A stretch of 21,607 bases of DNA from JBBQIY01 sp964553035 (GTDB lineage: Bacteria; Verrucomicrobiota; Kiritimatiellia; RFP12; UBA3636). The notes under the pieces were generated by a model. It worked only from the letters and a program-made list of their open reading frames with translations. It was not told the DNA's origin and searched no databases. The position numbers were made by a program, and so were the translations under genes. Of this stretch, positions 1 through 9,409 are shown one piece after another. Location of the stretch: positions 1-21,607 of the forward strand of contig CAZKJH010000064.1 of assembly GCA_964553035.1 (NCBI GenBank), in the 5' to 3' direction. How positions within the stretch are numbered: position 1 is the first letter of the stretch; every line of letters begins with the position of its first letter.

Positions 1-2
1 TA

Positions 3-1193
3 ACGTTTAATTGCAAAATGCCGGAAAACTTCGGCGGCTATTTTCGAATTGACCGTTCCAGCACGGCTGGAGGCATCGTCTCGTTCATGGGAAGATTCGA
101 GGGCGACGGCTACTTGTTAGCGAGTGGCGTCGGTGAGGTGGAGCTGGGCGCTTCCAATTCCTTCAGTTACGTGAACAACTTCCTCGGCGGCGAGCTTGTG
201 GTAAAGCAACCGCATGCGCTGGGTGATGGTAACTTCAATAACAATGGAGGCAGCATGCTCTCGCTCTCGACAAACGCGAATATATATGGCGACTTATCCC
301 TCTCCTCCGCAATGAATCTCCGGCTCAAAGATTCAGGGACTAACGACGTTACGCTGACTATCGCCAAGCGGTGCTACCCGCTCTATAAGATAACGGTTCA
401 GCCCAACGCGGGGACCAGTACCGGTGACCTCATCATTCGGCTGACGGGTGCCAGCGACACACATCAGGCGCAGTGGACTCTCAGCACGAATAGTACGCTC
501 GTGTTCGCCGGCTCCGCAGTGCATTGGGGGGCGGGTGCAGACGATAACGGCTCGATCATCGGGGGTGGATCGGTGCTCATCGACAGCAGCGGAAAGGTTT
601 ACTGCGATCCCACCAACGCTTATACCGGCGGCACTACGATAAAGAACGGGATCTTGTATATCACGGCCGACAACCGGCTTCCCGTTGCCGGCGATCTCGT
701 TATCGAGTCTGGCACCACCTTTAATCTGGGTGGAAAAAATCAGACGCTGGGAGGTTTGTCTGGAAACGGCACGGTGAGTTTACAGACCGGTGCGAGTTTT
801 GGTACCCTGACCGTTAATGGTATGCTGGAGCCGGGTATGGGTGCCGGCACATTGACAATACTCAACGATGGCGAACTGGTTCTTGGCGCCTCCTCTACAT
901 CCTTGTTCGAGTTGGACTCGCTGAGCGGGTCAAACGACAAGGTGGTATTTACTACGGCCGGAGGGACTGAGGGGGATCTAACGCTCGGCGGCACGTTGCA
1001 GATTGAGAACCTTGGCGGGCTGGAAGTCGGCAGCTATAAGCTGTTTGATGTGCTCTCAAGCAGCGTGATTTCGGGGAGCTACTCCAGCATCAACCTGCCG
1101 AGAGGCTACAGTGGTTTTCTAACAACCAGCGGTGATGTTGTACTCGAGATCACGGCATTGCCACCCAAGGGCACTATTATTATTGTTCGCTAA
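3..1193 (+). CDS. Autotransporter-associated beta-strand-repeat surface protein, 5' truncated by the window edge
   Basis: The reading frame is open to the left edge (first full codon at base 3), so this is probably the C-terminal part of a longer protein. The first ATG in frame (base 18) has no ribosome binding site and is not followed by a signal peptide. The sequence is rich in Gly, Ser, Thr and Asn. It contains a typical autotransporter-associated repeat around residues 200-265: GGTTIKNG, then a short strand, then LGGKNQTLGGLSGNGTVSL. Such passengers fold as a right-handed beta-helix on the cell surface or outside the cell. There is no autotransporter beta-barrel and no PEP-CTERM anchor; the protein simply ends PPKGTIIIVR. 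A DUF4838 gene starts 22 bases downstream, so the two are probably co-transcribed. A role as adhesin or substrate-binding surface protein is inferred. Family assignment is fairly sure, function is not. Confidence 0.75.
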   Translation, partial: TFNCKMPENFGGYFRIDRSSTAGGIVSFMGRFEGDGYLLASGVGEVELGASNSFSYVNNFLGGELVVKQPHALGDGNFNNNGGSMLSLSTNANIYGDLSLSSAMNLRLKDSGTNDVTLTIAKRCYPLYKITVQPNAGTSTGDLIIRLTGASDTHQAQWTLSTNSTLVFAGSAVHWGAGADDNGSIIGGGSVLIDSSGKVYCDPTNAYTGGTTIKNGILYITADNRLPVAGDLVIESGTTFNLGGKNQTLGGLSGNGTVSLQTGASFGTLTVNGMLEPGMGAGTLTILNDGELVLGASSTSLFELDSLSGSNDKVVFTTAGGTEGDLTLGGTLQIENLGGLEVGSYKLFDVLSSSVISGSYSSINLPRGYSGFLTTSGDVVLEITALPPKGTIIIVR

Positions 1194-1215
1194 TGGTCAC
1201 ACACCGGTGTACATA

Positions 1216-3726
1216 ATGCGTATGAATAGCTTTGTAGGAACGCTGGCGATCATAGTGCTGACGCTTCTGTTGAGAGGCAGCGCAGTGGCCGAGCAGAGGG
1301 CTGGGGTAGAGCATTCCGTCGATGGATCGTTTTTGTTAAACGGTCAACGGCGGACTGCTGTCATTGTGGCGGCGTCGACCCCGGACAAGCGGGCAGCCCA
1401 GACCTTGGCGACGTACATAAAGCGCATCACGGGTGCAGACGTGCCGGTTCTTTCCGAGCCTGCTCCTGATGCGTTCACGATACACGTCGGGCAATCGGAT
1501 TTCGTGAACAAAATTCTGCCGGGAGGCCTGCACCCGTTCGGCTACATCATAAAACTGATGGACGAAGACAATCTGCTTATTGCCGGACCGCAAGTGTCCG
1601 CAACGCATTTCGGGGTTTATGATTTTCTGCATCGTTTCGGCGGCTATCGCTGGTTTGCTCCGGGCGAGCTTGGCGAGGTGGTTCCCAAACGCGAGGTTAT
1701 CGTCCTTCCTGCACAGCTTGACATTCGCGAGGAGCCAACACTGGAAAGCTACGGCATTCAGGCTCTCAACGAGGTGAATGGGTACTACGCTCGTTGTGAA
1801 CGTCAAACGCTTGCGCACGGGCACAGCCTTGCCCGCATTCTGCCACCGGCCCAGTATGCCGATGAGCCTGACCGCTTCCCCATGATCGATGGCACGCGAT
1901 TTGTGCCCCCTCCCAAACTGAGCGGTACGTGGCAGCCGTGCTTGAGTCATCCTGAACTGGCGCGCGTCACGGTGGACTGGGCAAAAAGTTACTTTCAGGA
2001 ACATCCGTGGATGCGCGGTTTCTCGGCTTGCGTCAACGATGGCGGCGGCGATTGCCAATGCCCTCAATGTGCGGCTCTGGAAAAGAAATACGCCAACCAA
2101 TATATCCCTTACTACAATGCGGTGAGCGAACTGCTCGACAAGGAACTGCCGGGCAAGTTCATGGATGTTTATGGTTACGGTGCCGGTGGCTCAGGTCGCC
2201 CGCCAGAGAATATTCGCGTGGGGTCAAATGTTTTTGTCATGGTCACCGCGCCATTCGAAAAAAATGCGCAGGTACTTCAGGCTTGGGCTGCGGCAGGCAC
2301 AAAGCATCTGGGTATCTACCAGTTCCTGTACGGCTTTCGTTACCTGGTTCCGCGCCATTATCCACACCTGCTCGGGAACAAGTGGAAAGAGGCATTCAAG
2401 CAGTATGGTATCAAGGGCGCATACCTCGAGGCGCACATTAGTTGCTGGCTTTACGATGGCCCGCGATGGTATGTGCTGAATCGTCTGGCGTGGGATATCG
2501 ACGAGGATATTGACGACATTCTCGACGACTACTTTTCCAACTTCTATGTTGAATGCGCCGCGCCAATGCGCCGCTTCTTCGACCGCATCGAAGCGATCCA
2601 TGCTCGTAAGGCTGACCCGTTTGCCTTTATTAACGACAGCAGTTCGCCTGCCAACCTCTATGAGTATACGCAAGCAGACGTAGATTTCCTGGATGCGGAG
2701 CTGGAAGCCGCACGTTTAACGGCGCGGGACGATCAGGCAGTCAAGCGCGTTGCGCTTTTTTCGAAGATCTGGAGCCTGTCGCGTTTGCCCGTGCTTGCGC
2801 GTGTAAGAATCAATCAACTTGATGCACTCGCCATTGAGACGCCTGCCGACGTCGCCAAGGCGCTGGAGATCGCTACCGATGCTTGCCGTATTCTGGAGGA
2901 GAAGAAACGCTTCACGCTGACGCCGTGGGAAGAAGAGAACCTCTTAGTCAAAAAATATACACTCCAACAATTCAAAGACCGCATTCAGCAGACGCCCTAC
3001 GTGGAGAATGCCATTGACAACGCTTTCAACCGAATTGGAGCGGTCTATGCAAAAGCCAATAAGAAGTCCGAAGCTCAGAAACTTTTCACGGATCTGGCCT
3101 TGAAGGCGGATTCGTCGCGTCTGGGCGATCTGGCCCGAACCGCCCTTCACCTTTTGGATCATCCGGAGCTGGAGAATGTCGTGCGGGGTGGCGACTTTGA
3201 GACCGGTCGTGGTGTTGCGCCGGACGTAAACCAGACGGTACTGATCGAGAAGGGAGAAGGCCCTGACGGCTGGAACCCGTGGCATTTTCAGCAAAGCATC
3301 ACCCGATTTTACTGGGATGGTTGCGAAACGCACAGCGGAAAACGATCGATTGCGATCGGCATCAATCAGATTATGGGCTGTTTTCAGCAGGGAATTCCGG
3401 TCAAAGCTGGCGAGCGATATCGCCTCACGGTCTGGGTTAAGCAAAAATCCGCCGCGGGGGCATCTGTTCGAGTACGTTGGACAGGCCCCGGAGGCTGGCG
3501 CGACGAAGGTCCCAACCGCGTGCCGTGGGTGGATCTCAACCTGGAGCCTGGACGAGAAGGATGGCATCAATTGCAAGCTAGTTTTTCCGTGGCGGAAGGC
3601 GTGACAGGCGCGAATGTTCTGCTCAGTGCATCGCGTCAGAAAGAGGGAGAAATGACCTGGTTCGATGATATACGCATGGAGAAAATATATTCTCCGGTTT
3701 TGCCAAATGAACCCCAGGCAGAATAA
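1216..3726 (+). CDS. Secreted DUF4838 protein with C-terminal carbohydrate-binding-like domain (putative glycoside hydrolase)
   Basis: An 836-residue protein. ATG 1216 was chosen because it begins a clean signal peptide (MRMNSFVGTLAIIVLTLLL, cleavage likely after AVA near residue 25); ATG 1222 would serve equally, and the longer frame from 1132 overlaps the upstream gene. Residues about 30-160 resemble the GH67/GH20-type non-catalytic N-terminal domain and end in the DUF4838 hallmark GGYRWFAPGELGE (about 142-154). The DUF4838 core follows, with N274-D275 and a C280-x-C-x-x-C285 motif (CQCPQC). A helical part runs to about 650. Residues about 656-830 (GGDFETG, later WFDDIRME) look like a CBM4/9-type beta-sandwich. 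DUF4838 proteins are usually found among polysaccharide-degrading enzymes, but the reaction is not known to me. No strong Shine-Dalgarno sequence is visible, so translation may be coupled to the gene upstream. Confidence 0.85.
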   Translation: MRMNSFVGTLAIIVLTLLLRGSAVAEQRAGVEHSVDGSFLLNGQRRTAVIVAASTPDKRAAQTLATYIKRITGADVPVLSEPAPDAFTIHVGQSDFVNKILPGGLHPFGYIIKLMDEDNLLIAGPQVSATHFGVYDFLHRFGGYRWFAPGELGEVVPKREVIVLPAQLDIREEPTLESYGIQALNEVNGYYARCERQTLAHGHSLARILPPAQYADEPDRFPMIDGTRFVPPPKLSGTWQPCLSHPELARVTVDWAKSYFQEHPWMRGFSACVNDGGGDCQCPQCAALEKKYANQYIPYYNAVSELLDKELPGKFMDVYGYGAGGSGRPPENIRVGSNVFVMVTAPFEKNAQVLQAWAAAGTKHLGIYQFLYGFRYLVPRHYPHLLGNKWKEAFKQYGIKGAYLEAHISCWLYDGPRWYVLNRLAWDIDEDIDDILDDYFSNFYVECAAPMRRFFDRIEAIHARKADPFAFINDSSSPANLYEYTQADVDFLDAELEAARLTARDDQAVKRVALFSKIWSLSRLPVLARVRINQLDALAIETPADVAKALEIATDACRILEEKKRFTLTPWEEENLLVKKYTLQQFKDRIQQTPYVENAIDNAFNRIGAVYAKANKKSEAQKLFTDLALKADSSRLGDLARTALHLLDHPELENVVRGGDFETGRGVAPDVNQTVLIEKGEGPDGWNPWHFQQSITRFYWDGCETHSGKRSIAIGINQIMGCFQQGIPVKAGERYRLTVWVKQKSAAGASVRVRWTGPGGWRDEGPNRVPWVDLNLEPGREGWHQLQASFSVAEGVTGANVLLSASRQKEGEMTWFDDIRMEKIYSPVLPNEPQAE

Positions 3727-3746
3727 AAGAATCAGAGGGATATAGA

Positions 3747-6700
3747 ATGAAACATTTCTTTTTTCTTGGGATGTTTTCTGCTGCTACGGTTTGTTCGGGA
3801 AACGAATTGCAGATCAACAGCGAAAAGGATCAGAACGATCAGCTTGTCATCACCCTGCAGAATAAATTTCTGGCCGTGGAAGTCATGCCGGAACGGGGCG
3901 GCAGAATCTCTTCATTTATTGATAAACGTTCAGGAAATCAGCATGTGTACTGGCAGCATGATACCAAACAAGGTCTGGGCGGGTTGCTGGACGATCAAGA
4001 ACCCAGAACGGAGCAAGACTATCACTATAGCATTGAAAAGAATAAGGATAGCCTGTCTCTGGCTCTTTCCTGCCGACAGGAGCATCTCGAATTCTCCAAA
4101 ACGCTTATTCTCCGGGAAAACAGCCCTCTGATCCGGGCGAACTATACGGTTTTCAATCACAGCCAGAAAAGTATCGGCAGGCTTCAAACTCGAAATTTTG
4201 TAGTATCTGGCGGAGGGAAGGTCACTCAGGATGATGTTTATTTTATTCCTATTTCCTTTCTGGGCGTCATTGAATCACCCTATAAGATGATGGCTGGAGT
4301 CCCGCTCACGGCTATGGATGGTGGTATCCTGTCCGAACTTGGAGCTCCGTGGAGTGGTATGATCGACACGAAAAAACAATCGGGTCTTGTATTCTATTTC
4401 CATAACGATTTTATCCGTGGAATCTACTCCTGGTCTGATTCAGATGTTTTCCCGACCTATGAGTGGTTCGCGAAGGAACTGGAGCCGGGGCATTCGTATT
4501 CCTACACCGTCGACTTGATAGCGGTCAACGGCATGACAGGGCTCACGGACGCTCGCAGTGATTATCTACTGGATGTCAAGCCGGTCATCGAGGACGGAAG
4601 GCTAACCGCGACTTGGACTTTTTCCGCCCTGAACGACAAAGCGCATCGTGCCACACTCCACGTGAAATTGACGGAAGCGGACTCTGACAGATTCGTTGCT
4701 GAAGAAGAATATGACATGACTGCCGTGAAATGCGGAAATGCAGTTTTTGAGGCGCCGGGACAAAAGAATCTTCTTTTAACCTGCCGTATAACCCTTGACG
4801 GAAAAATATACCCGGAAAGCCACATCTCGGTAACCCGGGAGACAACAGCGAGTCGGTTTGAGCAGAAGCCTGTCTATGACGTCCCGGTCGGCAGGAATCC
4901 GATTGCCGGTTGGGAATACATCGACACCCGGGTGTCTGTTAAGCCGACGAGCGCTGAAAAGAATCGCGGATTTGTTCTTTATGAGGAGACGGTTAAACAA
5001 ATTGCTACCCCGCTGCAATCCATTGATGTTGACCTCGGCATTAATGAATTCGAATCGCTTCCGATCAACATCTATCCCCTGCTGGATGATGTTGTGTCCG
5101 TCCGGCAGACACAATCGGACGGGCCGAAAATAGAGATCCGTATCCAGGAGGATATTCCCAAAACAACAGAGACCTGGAAGAACAACGTAATCTGGAAAAA
5201 GCTTCTCGCGCAGCAGTCGGTCAACACGCGAAAAGATAAACCGCAAACCGTGTGGCTGACCCTCGATTCACGCGGATCGAAAAGCGGCAACTACAGCGAG
5301 AAACTGCATTTCAGCTCAAGCCAAGGCGATTGCATTCTGAACGTTAATATAAAGATATGGCCGGTTAGAAAAACGAAACGGCGATTTTTTTCAGGAGAAG
5401 CCGAGCATCTGGTCAACTATCTGTGTAAAAATGAGAACCAGGAAGGCTGGGATATAGAGAAAGGCCGAACGTTTGTGCGCGACATGGTCGCACACAATAT
5501 CAACTTTGCCCAGTGGTGTGCCGCCTGGAGGTCAGGAGCCGACGGAGGGCTGCGGTATGACTTCAAATACATCAACGTGTCTGGCAGCAGTCAGTCCTTA
5601 CTGGATGCAATCAAGGAGAATCCCGAGAAGTTTAAAGGAGGCCCCTTGCCTGAACTTGATCTATCCTACTGGAATCCGGTTCTCTTTATGGTGATTGAAG
5701 AAGGAATGACTCATCTTGACGTGATGGCCTCGTATGTGCCAGCCTATTTCAAGGATTTTCATGCCGTGACAAAAATGATTTACGGTCAAGAGATGGGATC
5801 GGAATCGCAAGAACATAGCCGGATCAGAAAATGGCTTTGGTCTGAAATCTCCCGTTTTTTTGAGGGGATGGGTTTTTTTGAAAGATTCGCCAAGATAGAT
5901 GATGAAACGCCGCACGACAAATTCCCCATCTGGAAAAAGGCCGGCGATGAGCTCAAGTCAATCGGGTTTAAGACCTTGATGACGACCTCCAATCCCCTGA
6001 TCGAATCGGGAAAGTGGTCACGATCTATAAACCCCAGCCTCGACTGGTGGCAGATCGGTTCCGTGAATCCTGAGAATATCGAGGCTAGGTTGAGCGCAGG
6101 GGATATCGACGCGGACGACCTCCTCTGGAGTTACACTGGAGTGGGGACCCTGTGGCAGGGTTATGAGGATATGCGCGATATGTGCGGTATTCGTCAGGCC
6201 TATGCTGGAATGAGCGGCCTGCATATCCATGAATATTTTCGCTGGGCGCAAAATTCTGCTATCATTTTCTACACGTCGGACGGGCCGATTGGAACGCCGG
6301 CCTGGGAAGGAGCAAGAGACGGTTACGATGATGCCGAGTATTACCTGCAAGCCAAAGCACTGATTGAAACACTGCCGCAAAAGGAACAGCTGTATTATGA
6401 AAAACAGCTTACCAACGTGGCAGGGCTGAATGGCGAAAGCATCCTGAAGTTTGCTTATCAACAGAACGGATCACAGGGAATGCAGCTTAGACTGAAGAAC
6501 CCGGACACAAAGGCGTTTCGCCAAGCGAAAAAAGAGCTTTTAAAAACCATTAGTGAACTGGAGCGGGAAACAACACTGCCGAGCAGACTGTCATTTGCCG
6601 GCATGGACATCGAAGGCTGGACTTTCGTTGCCGGGAATGGGGTTCCCATAAAAGATCTTGAATCGCTTAGGACGTATATCAAAGGTACTTTGGGCAAAGA

Positions 6701-6980
6701 TATTGAGATCATCAAAGAAAGTGAGATTGAAATAAAACAGCGAAAAAAAGGGTCCTATATCCTTTTCGGCGGTCAGGACCAATCAGACTGGGTAAAAGAA
6801 CTCAAGGTATTGACAAAAGGCCAGCCGGCAAAAGAATGGTATTGGGTTAACTGGATTAACCAGGCAGGCGGTGCACGTATTCTATTGCTGGGTGCTAATG
6901 ATCCGCTTGGAATGTCCCGGGTATTGATTGCGTTCAAGAACTTCCTGTATTGTAGCCATAAAAAAAGTGTGGCACGATGA
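3747..6980 (+). CDS. Large secreted protein: mutarotase-like N-terminus, GH123/DUF4091-like core, GH67N/GH20b-like C-terminus
   Basis: A 1077-residue protein with a short signal peptide (MKHFFFLGMFSAATVCSG) and a good ribosome binding site (GAGGG at 3735-3739, 7 bases before ATG). Residues about 35-270 open with NKFLAVEVMPERGGRISSF, the pattern of aldose-1-epimerase/DUF5107-type sandwiches. Residues about 560-930 resemble the GH123/DUF4091 barrel. KIDDETP places a D719-E720 pair where GH123 beta-N-acetylgalactosaminidases have their adjacent Asp-Glu catalytic pair, and later aromatic stretches (SLDWWQIG, HEYFRWAQ) fit a sugar-binding cleft. The last ~110 residues (ILFGGQ, then GARILLLGANDPLGMSRVL) look like the accessory domain normally found at the N-terminus of GH67, GH20 or DUF4838 proteins. 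The stop overlaps the next start as ATGA. The hydrolase assignment is inference; the exact family and substrate are open. Confidence 0.7.
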   Translation: MKHFFFLGMFSAATVCSGNELQINSEKDQNDQLVITLQNKFLAVEVMPERGGRISSFIDKRSGNQHVYWQHDTKQGLGGLLDDQEPRTEQDYHYSIEKNKDSLSLALSCRQEHLEFSKTLILRENSPLIRANYTVFNHSQKSIGRLQTRNFVVSGGGKVTQDDVYFIPISFLGVIESPYKMMAGVPLTAMDGGILSELGAPWSGMIDTKKQSGLVFYFHNDFIRGIYSWSDSDVFPTYEWFAKELEPGHSYSYTVDLIAVNGMTGLTDARSDYLLDVKPVIEDGRLTATWTFSALNDKAHRATLHVKLTEADSDRFVAEEEYDMTAVKCGNAVFEAPGQKNLLLTCRITLDGKIYPESHISVTRETTASRFEQKPVYDVPVGRNPIAGWEYIDTRVSVKPTSAEKNRGFVLYEETVKQIATPLQSIDVDLGINEFESLPINIYPLLDDVVSVRQTQSDGPKIEIRIQEDIPKTTETWKNNVIWKKLLAQQSVNTRKDKPQTVWLTLDSRGSKSGNYSEKLHFSSSQGDCILNVNIKIWPVRKTKRRFFSGEAEHLVNYLCKNENQEGWDIEKGRTFVRDMVAHNINFAQWCAAWRSGADGGLRYDFKYINVSGSSQSLLDAIKENPEKFKGGPLPELDLSYWNPVLFMVIEEGMTHLDVMASYVPAYFKDFHAVTKMIYGQEMGSESQEHSRIRKWLWSEISRFFEGMGFFERFAKIDDETPHDKFPIWKKAGDELKSIGFKTLMTTSNPLIESGKWSRSINPSLDWWQIGSVNPENIEARLSAGDIDADDLLWSYTGVGTLWQGYEDMRDMCGIRQAYAGMSGLHIHEYFRWAQNSAIIFYTSDGPIGTPAWEGARDGYDDAEYYLQAKALIETLPQKEQLYYEKQLTNVAGLNGESILKFAYQQNGSQGMQLRLKNPDTKAFRQAKKELLKTISELERETTLPSRLSFAGMDIEGWTFVAGNGVPIKDLESLRTYIKGTLGKDIEIIKESEIEIKQRKKGSYILFGGQDQSDWVKELKVLTKGQPAKEWYWVNWINQAGGARILLLGANDPLGMSRVLIAFKNFLYCSHKKSVAR

Positions 6981-9124
6981 TCAAGATAGTCAAAGAATCG
7001 AATGCGCCGCAGGTACGGTTTGCGGCGGAAGAGCTTAAACGTCTTTTAGAGCAGGCGCTTGGCGGGAACCTTAGCGCACTGTCCGTGCGGCTTGAGGAGA
7101 TTTCAGGCAACGATTACTGCACCGTTAGCGTGAATGCAGAACAGCGTGAGGTGGTGATTCGTGGCCGAAGCCCGAATGCGGTTCGCGACGGTGTTTTCGC
7201 TTTTCTGGAGAAGGAGATCGGGGTTCGTTGGTTCTATCCGGGAAAGGATGGCGAGTTTATTCCGGAACTCGACCGACTGCATCTGACGACATCAGAATGG
7301 ACGCTTCCCGAACCGATGCCATACCGCGGCCTGCATATCTGCAGTGGAAAATGGCACTATGATCCAGAGGTTGCCGAGTGGATGTCCCATCGCCGGTGTA
7401 ACCGCAAGCTGACGCACCACCGTGAGGTCGATTTTGTCGGTGAAGACCTGAAACGACTGGGCCTTGCCCCGGACACAACGACACACGCCTTTTCGTTCAT
7501 GATACCCGATGAGGAATTCTACGAGACCAACCCGGAGTACTTCTCCCTGCTCGGCGGCAAACGCATCCGTCATGCAGACGGAGGGCAACTTTGCCTGTCG
7601 AACGCGAATTTACGAAGGGAATTCATTGAACGACTTGTCGTCTTTGCGGAAGCACAACCAGAGGTTCGCGTTCTCGGTATTGCACCGAACGACGGATACG
7701 GATGGTGTGAGTGTGAGAACTGCCTTCGCCTGGATGCCGAGGCTGGCTGCGAGCCCGGAAACGTCAGCGGTAGGGTGTGGGCTTTCTCTATTGAGGTCGC
7801 TACTGCGTTCAAGGAGAGGTCTCCCGACCTGTTGATTGGTCAGTATGTCTACAGTAATTTTAAGAACTGTCCGGTCGATAAGCTGCCGGATAACATGGCG
7901 GTAATTTATACGACGATGACTCGCTGTCTCAAGCATTCTCTGGGCAATCCGGCATGCGGACTGAACGTGCCGAACTGCAAAGAACTTCTGGCGTGGGCGA
8001 AGCGGTGTGAGCACGTCTATCTATATGAATACTACTCGCGATCGTCATGGGGAGACCTTCCCTTCCCTGTATGGCGCACAAGCTCTGAAGATATGAAATG
8101 GTGTCAACAAAACAACTTTGATGGATTCCTCACAGAAGTGGTTGGGGCAGATCATGACTGGTGGCAATCTGGACATCTGGCCCTTTCGTCAGTGCTGGGT
8201 ACACTGGCTGATCCTGATATGGATGTTGATGAATTTCTGGATGACACTTGTACTGTGCGTTTCGGACTTGCGGCCAAGCCCATGCGTCGATACTTGTGCA
8301 TTCTGGAAGATGCGGTGAATGACTTTCCAGGCTGTTTTATGGCTTCTGGGGCGAGTAAACTAAAGCTTTTGTTGAATGAAAAAGTAAAAAGCACATGCAA
8401 AGAAGAACTTAATTTGGCCGAAATCGCTCTGGATAATGCCGATGCTTTTTACCGAAAGCAATTCGATCGGGAACAGAAACTGTTTGGGAAGTGGTGCCGA
8501 ATCGAGGAACTTCAGGCAGAATACCCGTCCCCGAATTTTCTCACCGCACGGACTTTTCCCGGTTGGGAAGAAGCTCTTGCACCAAAAGATGAGCAGTGCA
8601 TGGCTGTTCTGACGGAGCGTTCTTATCTTATCCCATCAGAAGAGGCTGAAACTCGGCTTCGTGTGTATGCTGATGAACAGGACGTTTACTTTGCTCTAGA
8701 GTGTCTGGAACCCGACATGAAATCTCTCAGGATAAAGACGAGCGAAGACAACCTCGGTGTTTACGACGATGACAGTATTGAGATTTTCACAGCAACGCGA
8801 CCGGACGCAACCGAATGCGCACATTTTCTGGCCAACGCCACCGGCTTTAAAGCGGCGAGCTGGTGCGACATTCCCGAGAAGCAGTGGAACTGGTCCTGGC
8901 CAACCAACTGGGAAATCAAGAGCCGCCTCGGCAAAGATCGCTGGACGCTGGTGGCACGCATCCCTCGCCAAGATATCGGCACGGAGGGTGATTGTTACTT
9001 TACCATCGTGCGTAACCGGCACTCCGGCACTCGCAATGAGATGAGCGGTTTCCCAGAAGGGGGAGGCTTTTTCCTACCTGATAAATATTGTCGTCTCAGG
9101 TTGGTGAGCCCTGTGGGAGAGTAA
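6977..9124 (+). CDS. DUF4838 protein with C-terminal CBM9-like domain, no signal peptide
   Basis: A 715-residue protein starting at the ATGA overlap with the preceding gene, so translation is probably coupled. It begins directly with a GH67N-like accessory domain (MIKIVKESNAPQVRFAAEEL) and has no signal peptide. The DUF4838 hallmark GVRWFYPGKDGEF is at about 82-94. N238-D239 and C244-x-C-x-x-C249 (CECENC) have the same spacing as in the DUF4838 protein two genes upstream, so the two are paralogues. Residues about 545-713 (RVYADEQDVYFAL, YDDDSIEIF) match a CBM9-like fold. Lack of a leader suggests a cytoplasmic enzyme acting on imported oligosaccharides, or export by another route; both are inference. 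No convincing terminator follows the stop. Confidence 0.82.
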   Translation: MIKIVKESNAPQVRFAAEELKRLLEQALGGNLSALSVRLEEISGNDYCTVSVNAEQREVVIRGRSPNAVRDGVFAFLEKEIGVRWFYPGKDGEFIPELDRLHLTTSEWTLPEPMPYRGLHICSGKWHYDPEVAEWMSHRRCNRKLTHHREVDFVGEDLKRLGLAPDTTTHAFSFMIPDEEFYETNPEYFSLLGGKRIRHADGGQLCLSNANLRREFIERLVVFAEAQPEVRVLGIAPNDGYGWCECENCLRLDAEAGCEPGNVSGRVWAFSIEVATAFKERSPDLLIGQYVYSNFKNCPVDKLPDNMAVIYTTMTRCLKHSLGNPACGLNVPNCKELLAWAKRCEHVYLYEYYSRSSWGDLPFPVWRTSSEDMKWCQQNNFDGFLTEVVGADHDWWQSGHLALSSVLGTLADPDMDVDEFLDDTCTVRFGLAAKPMRRYLCILEDAVNDFPGCFMASGASKLKLLLNEKVKSTCKEELNLAEIALDNADAFYRKQFDREQKLFGKWCRIEELQAEYPSPNFLTARTFPGWEEALAPKDEQCMAVLTERSYLIPSEEAETRLRVYADEQDVYFALECLEPDMKSLRIKTSEDNLGVYDDDSIEIFTATRPDATECAHFLANATGFKAASWCDIPEKQWNWSWPTNWEIKSRLGKDRWTLVARIPRQDIGTEGDCYFTIVRNRHSGTRNEMSGFPEGGGFFLPDKYCRLRLVSPVGE

Positions 9125-9409
9125 GCGGTCGGCGAACCTTTCAAAATTTTAACGTGATGTTTCGGTAGACTTAACAATTAAAACGAAACTGGGCGAAGTG
9201 GCCAAGTCATAAGCCCGAGGCGGTAGACATGGTCGATGGAGCGGTTTTGACGGCGAATTGCTGAGGCGAAATTCTTTTTGCTTTATTTTTTTTGCTTGTT
9301 AAGTTCGGCCAGCTATGTTTTAATTCTTGGGTGTCAGTTTTCCTCGCGTTTCTGTGCGCAGGGCAAATAGCGGACTCAGTTTAAACCAACCCAAGTTAGG
9401 ATTAATCAA
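9125..9409. other. Intergenic region with a possible promoter for the next gene
   Basis: 285 bases without a credible gene. A T-rich run near 9276-9294 follows only a weak AT-rich hairpin, so a terminator for the upstream operon is uncertain. A possible promoter for the gene at 9410 lies at 9292-9319. Confidence 0.5.
9292..9319 (+). promoter_or_regulatory. Possible sigma70-type promoter
   Basis: TTGCTT (9292-9297), 16 bases, then TATGTT (9314-9319), about 90 bases before the ATG at 9410. It is a moderate match in an AT-rich region and is the best candidate between the operon end and this gene. Confidence 0.3.

Noticed and set aside
1336..2100. Long - strand frame inside the first DUF4838 gene
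   Set aside because: Opposite strand of a well-supported gene; the translation has no recognisable domain and no ribosome binding site.
2944..3576. 210-codon - strand frame
   Set aside because: Shadow of the CBM-like region of the DUF4838 gene.
9255..9294. Terminator of the DUF4838 operon
   Set aside because: The T-run is good but the stem before it is only about 5 A/T-rich pairs.
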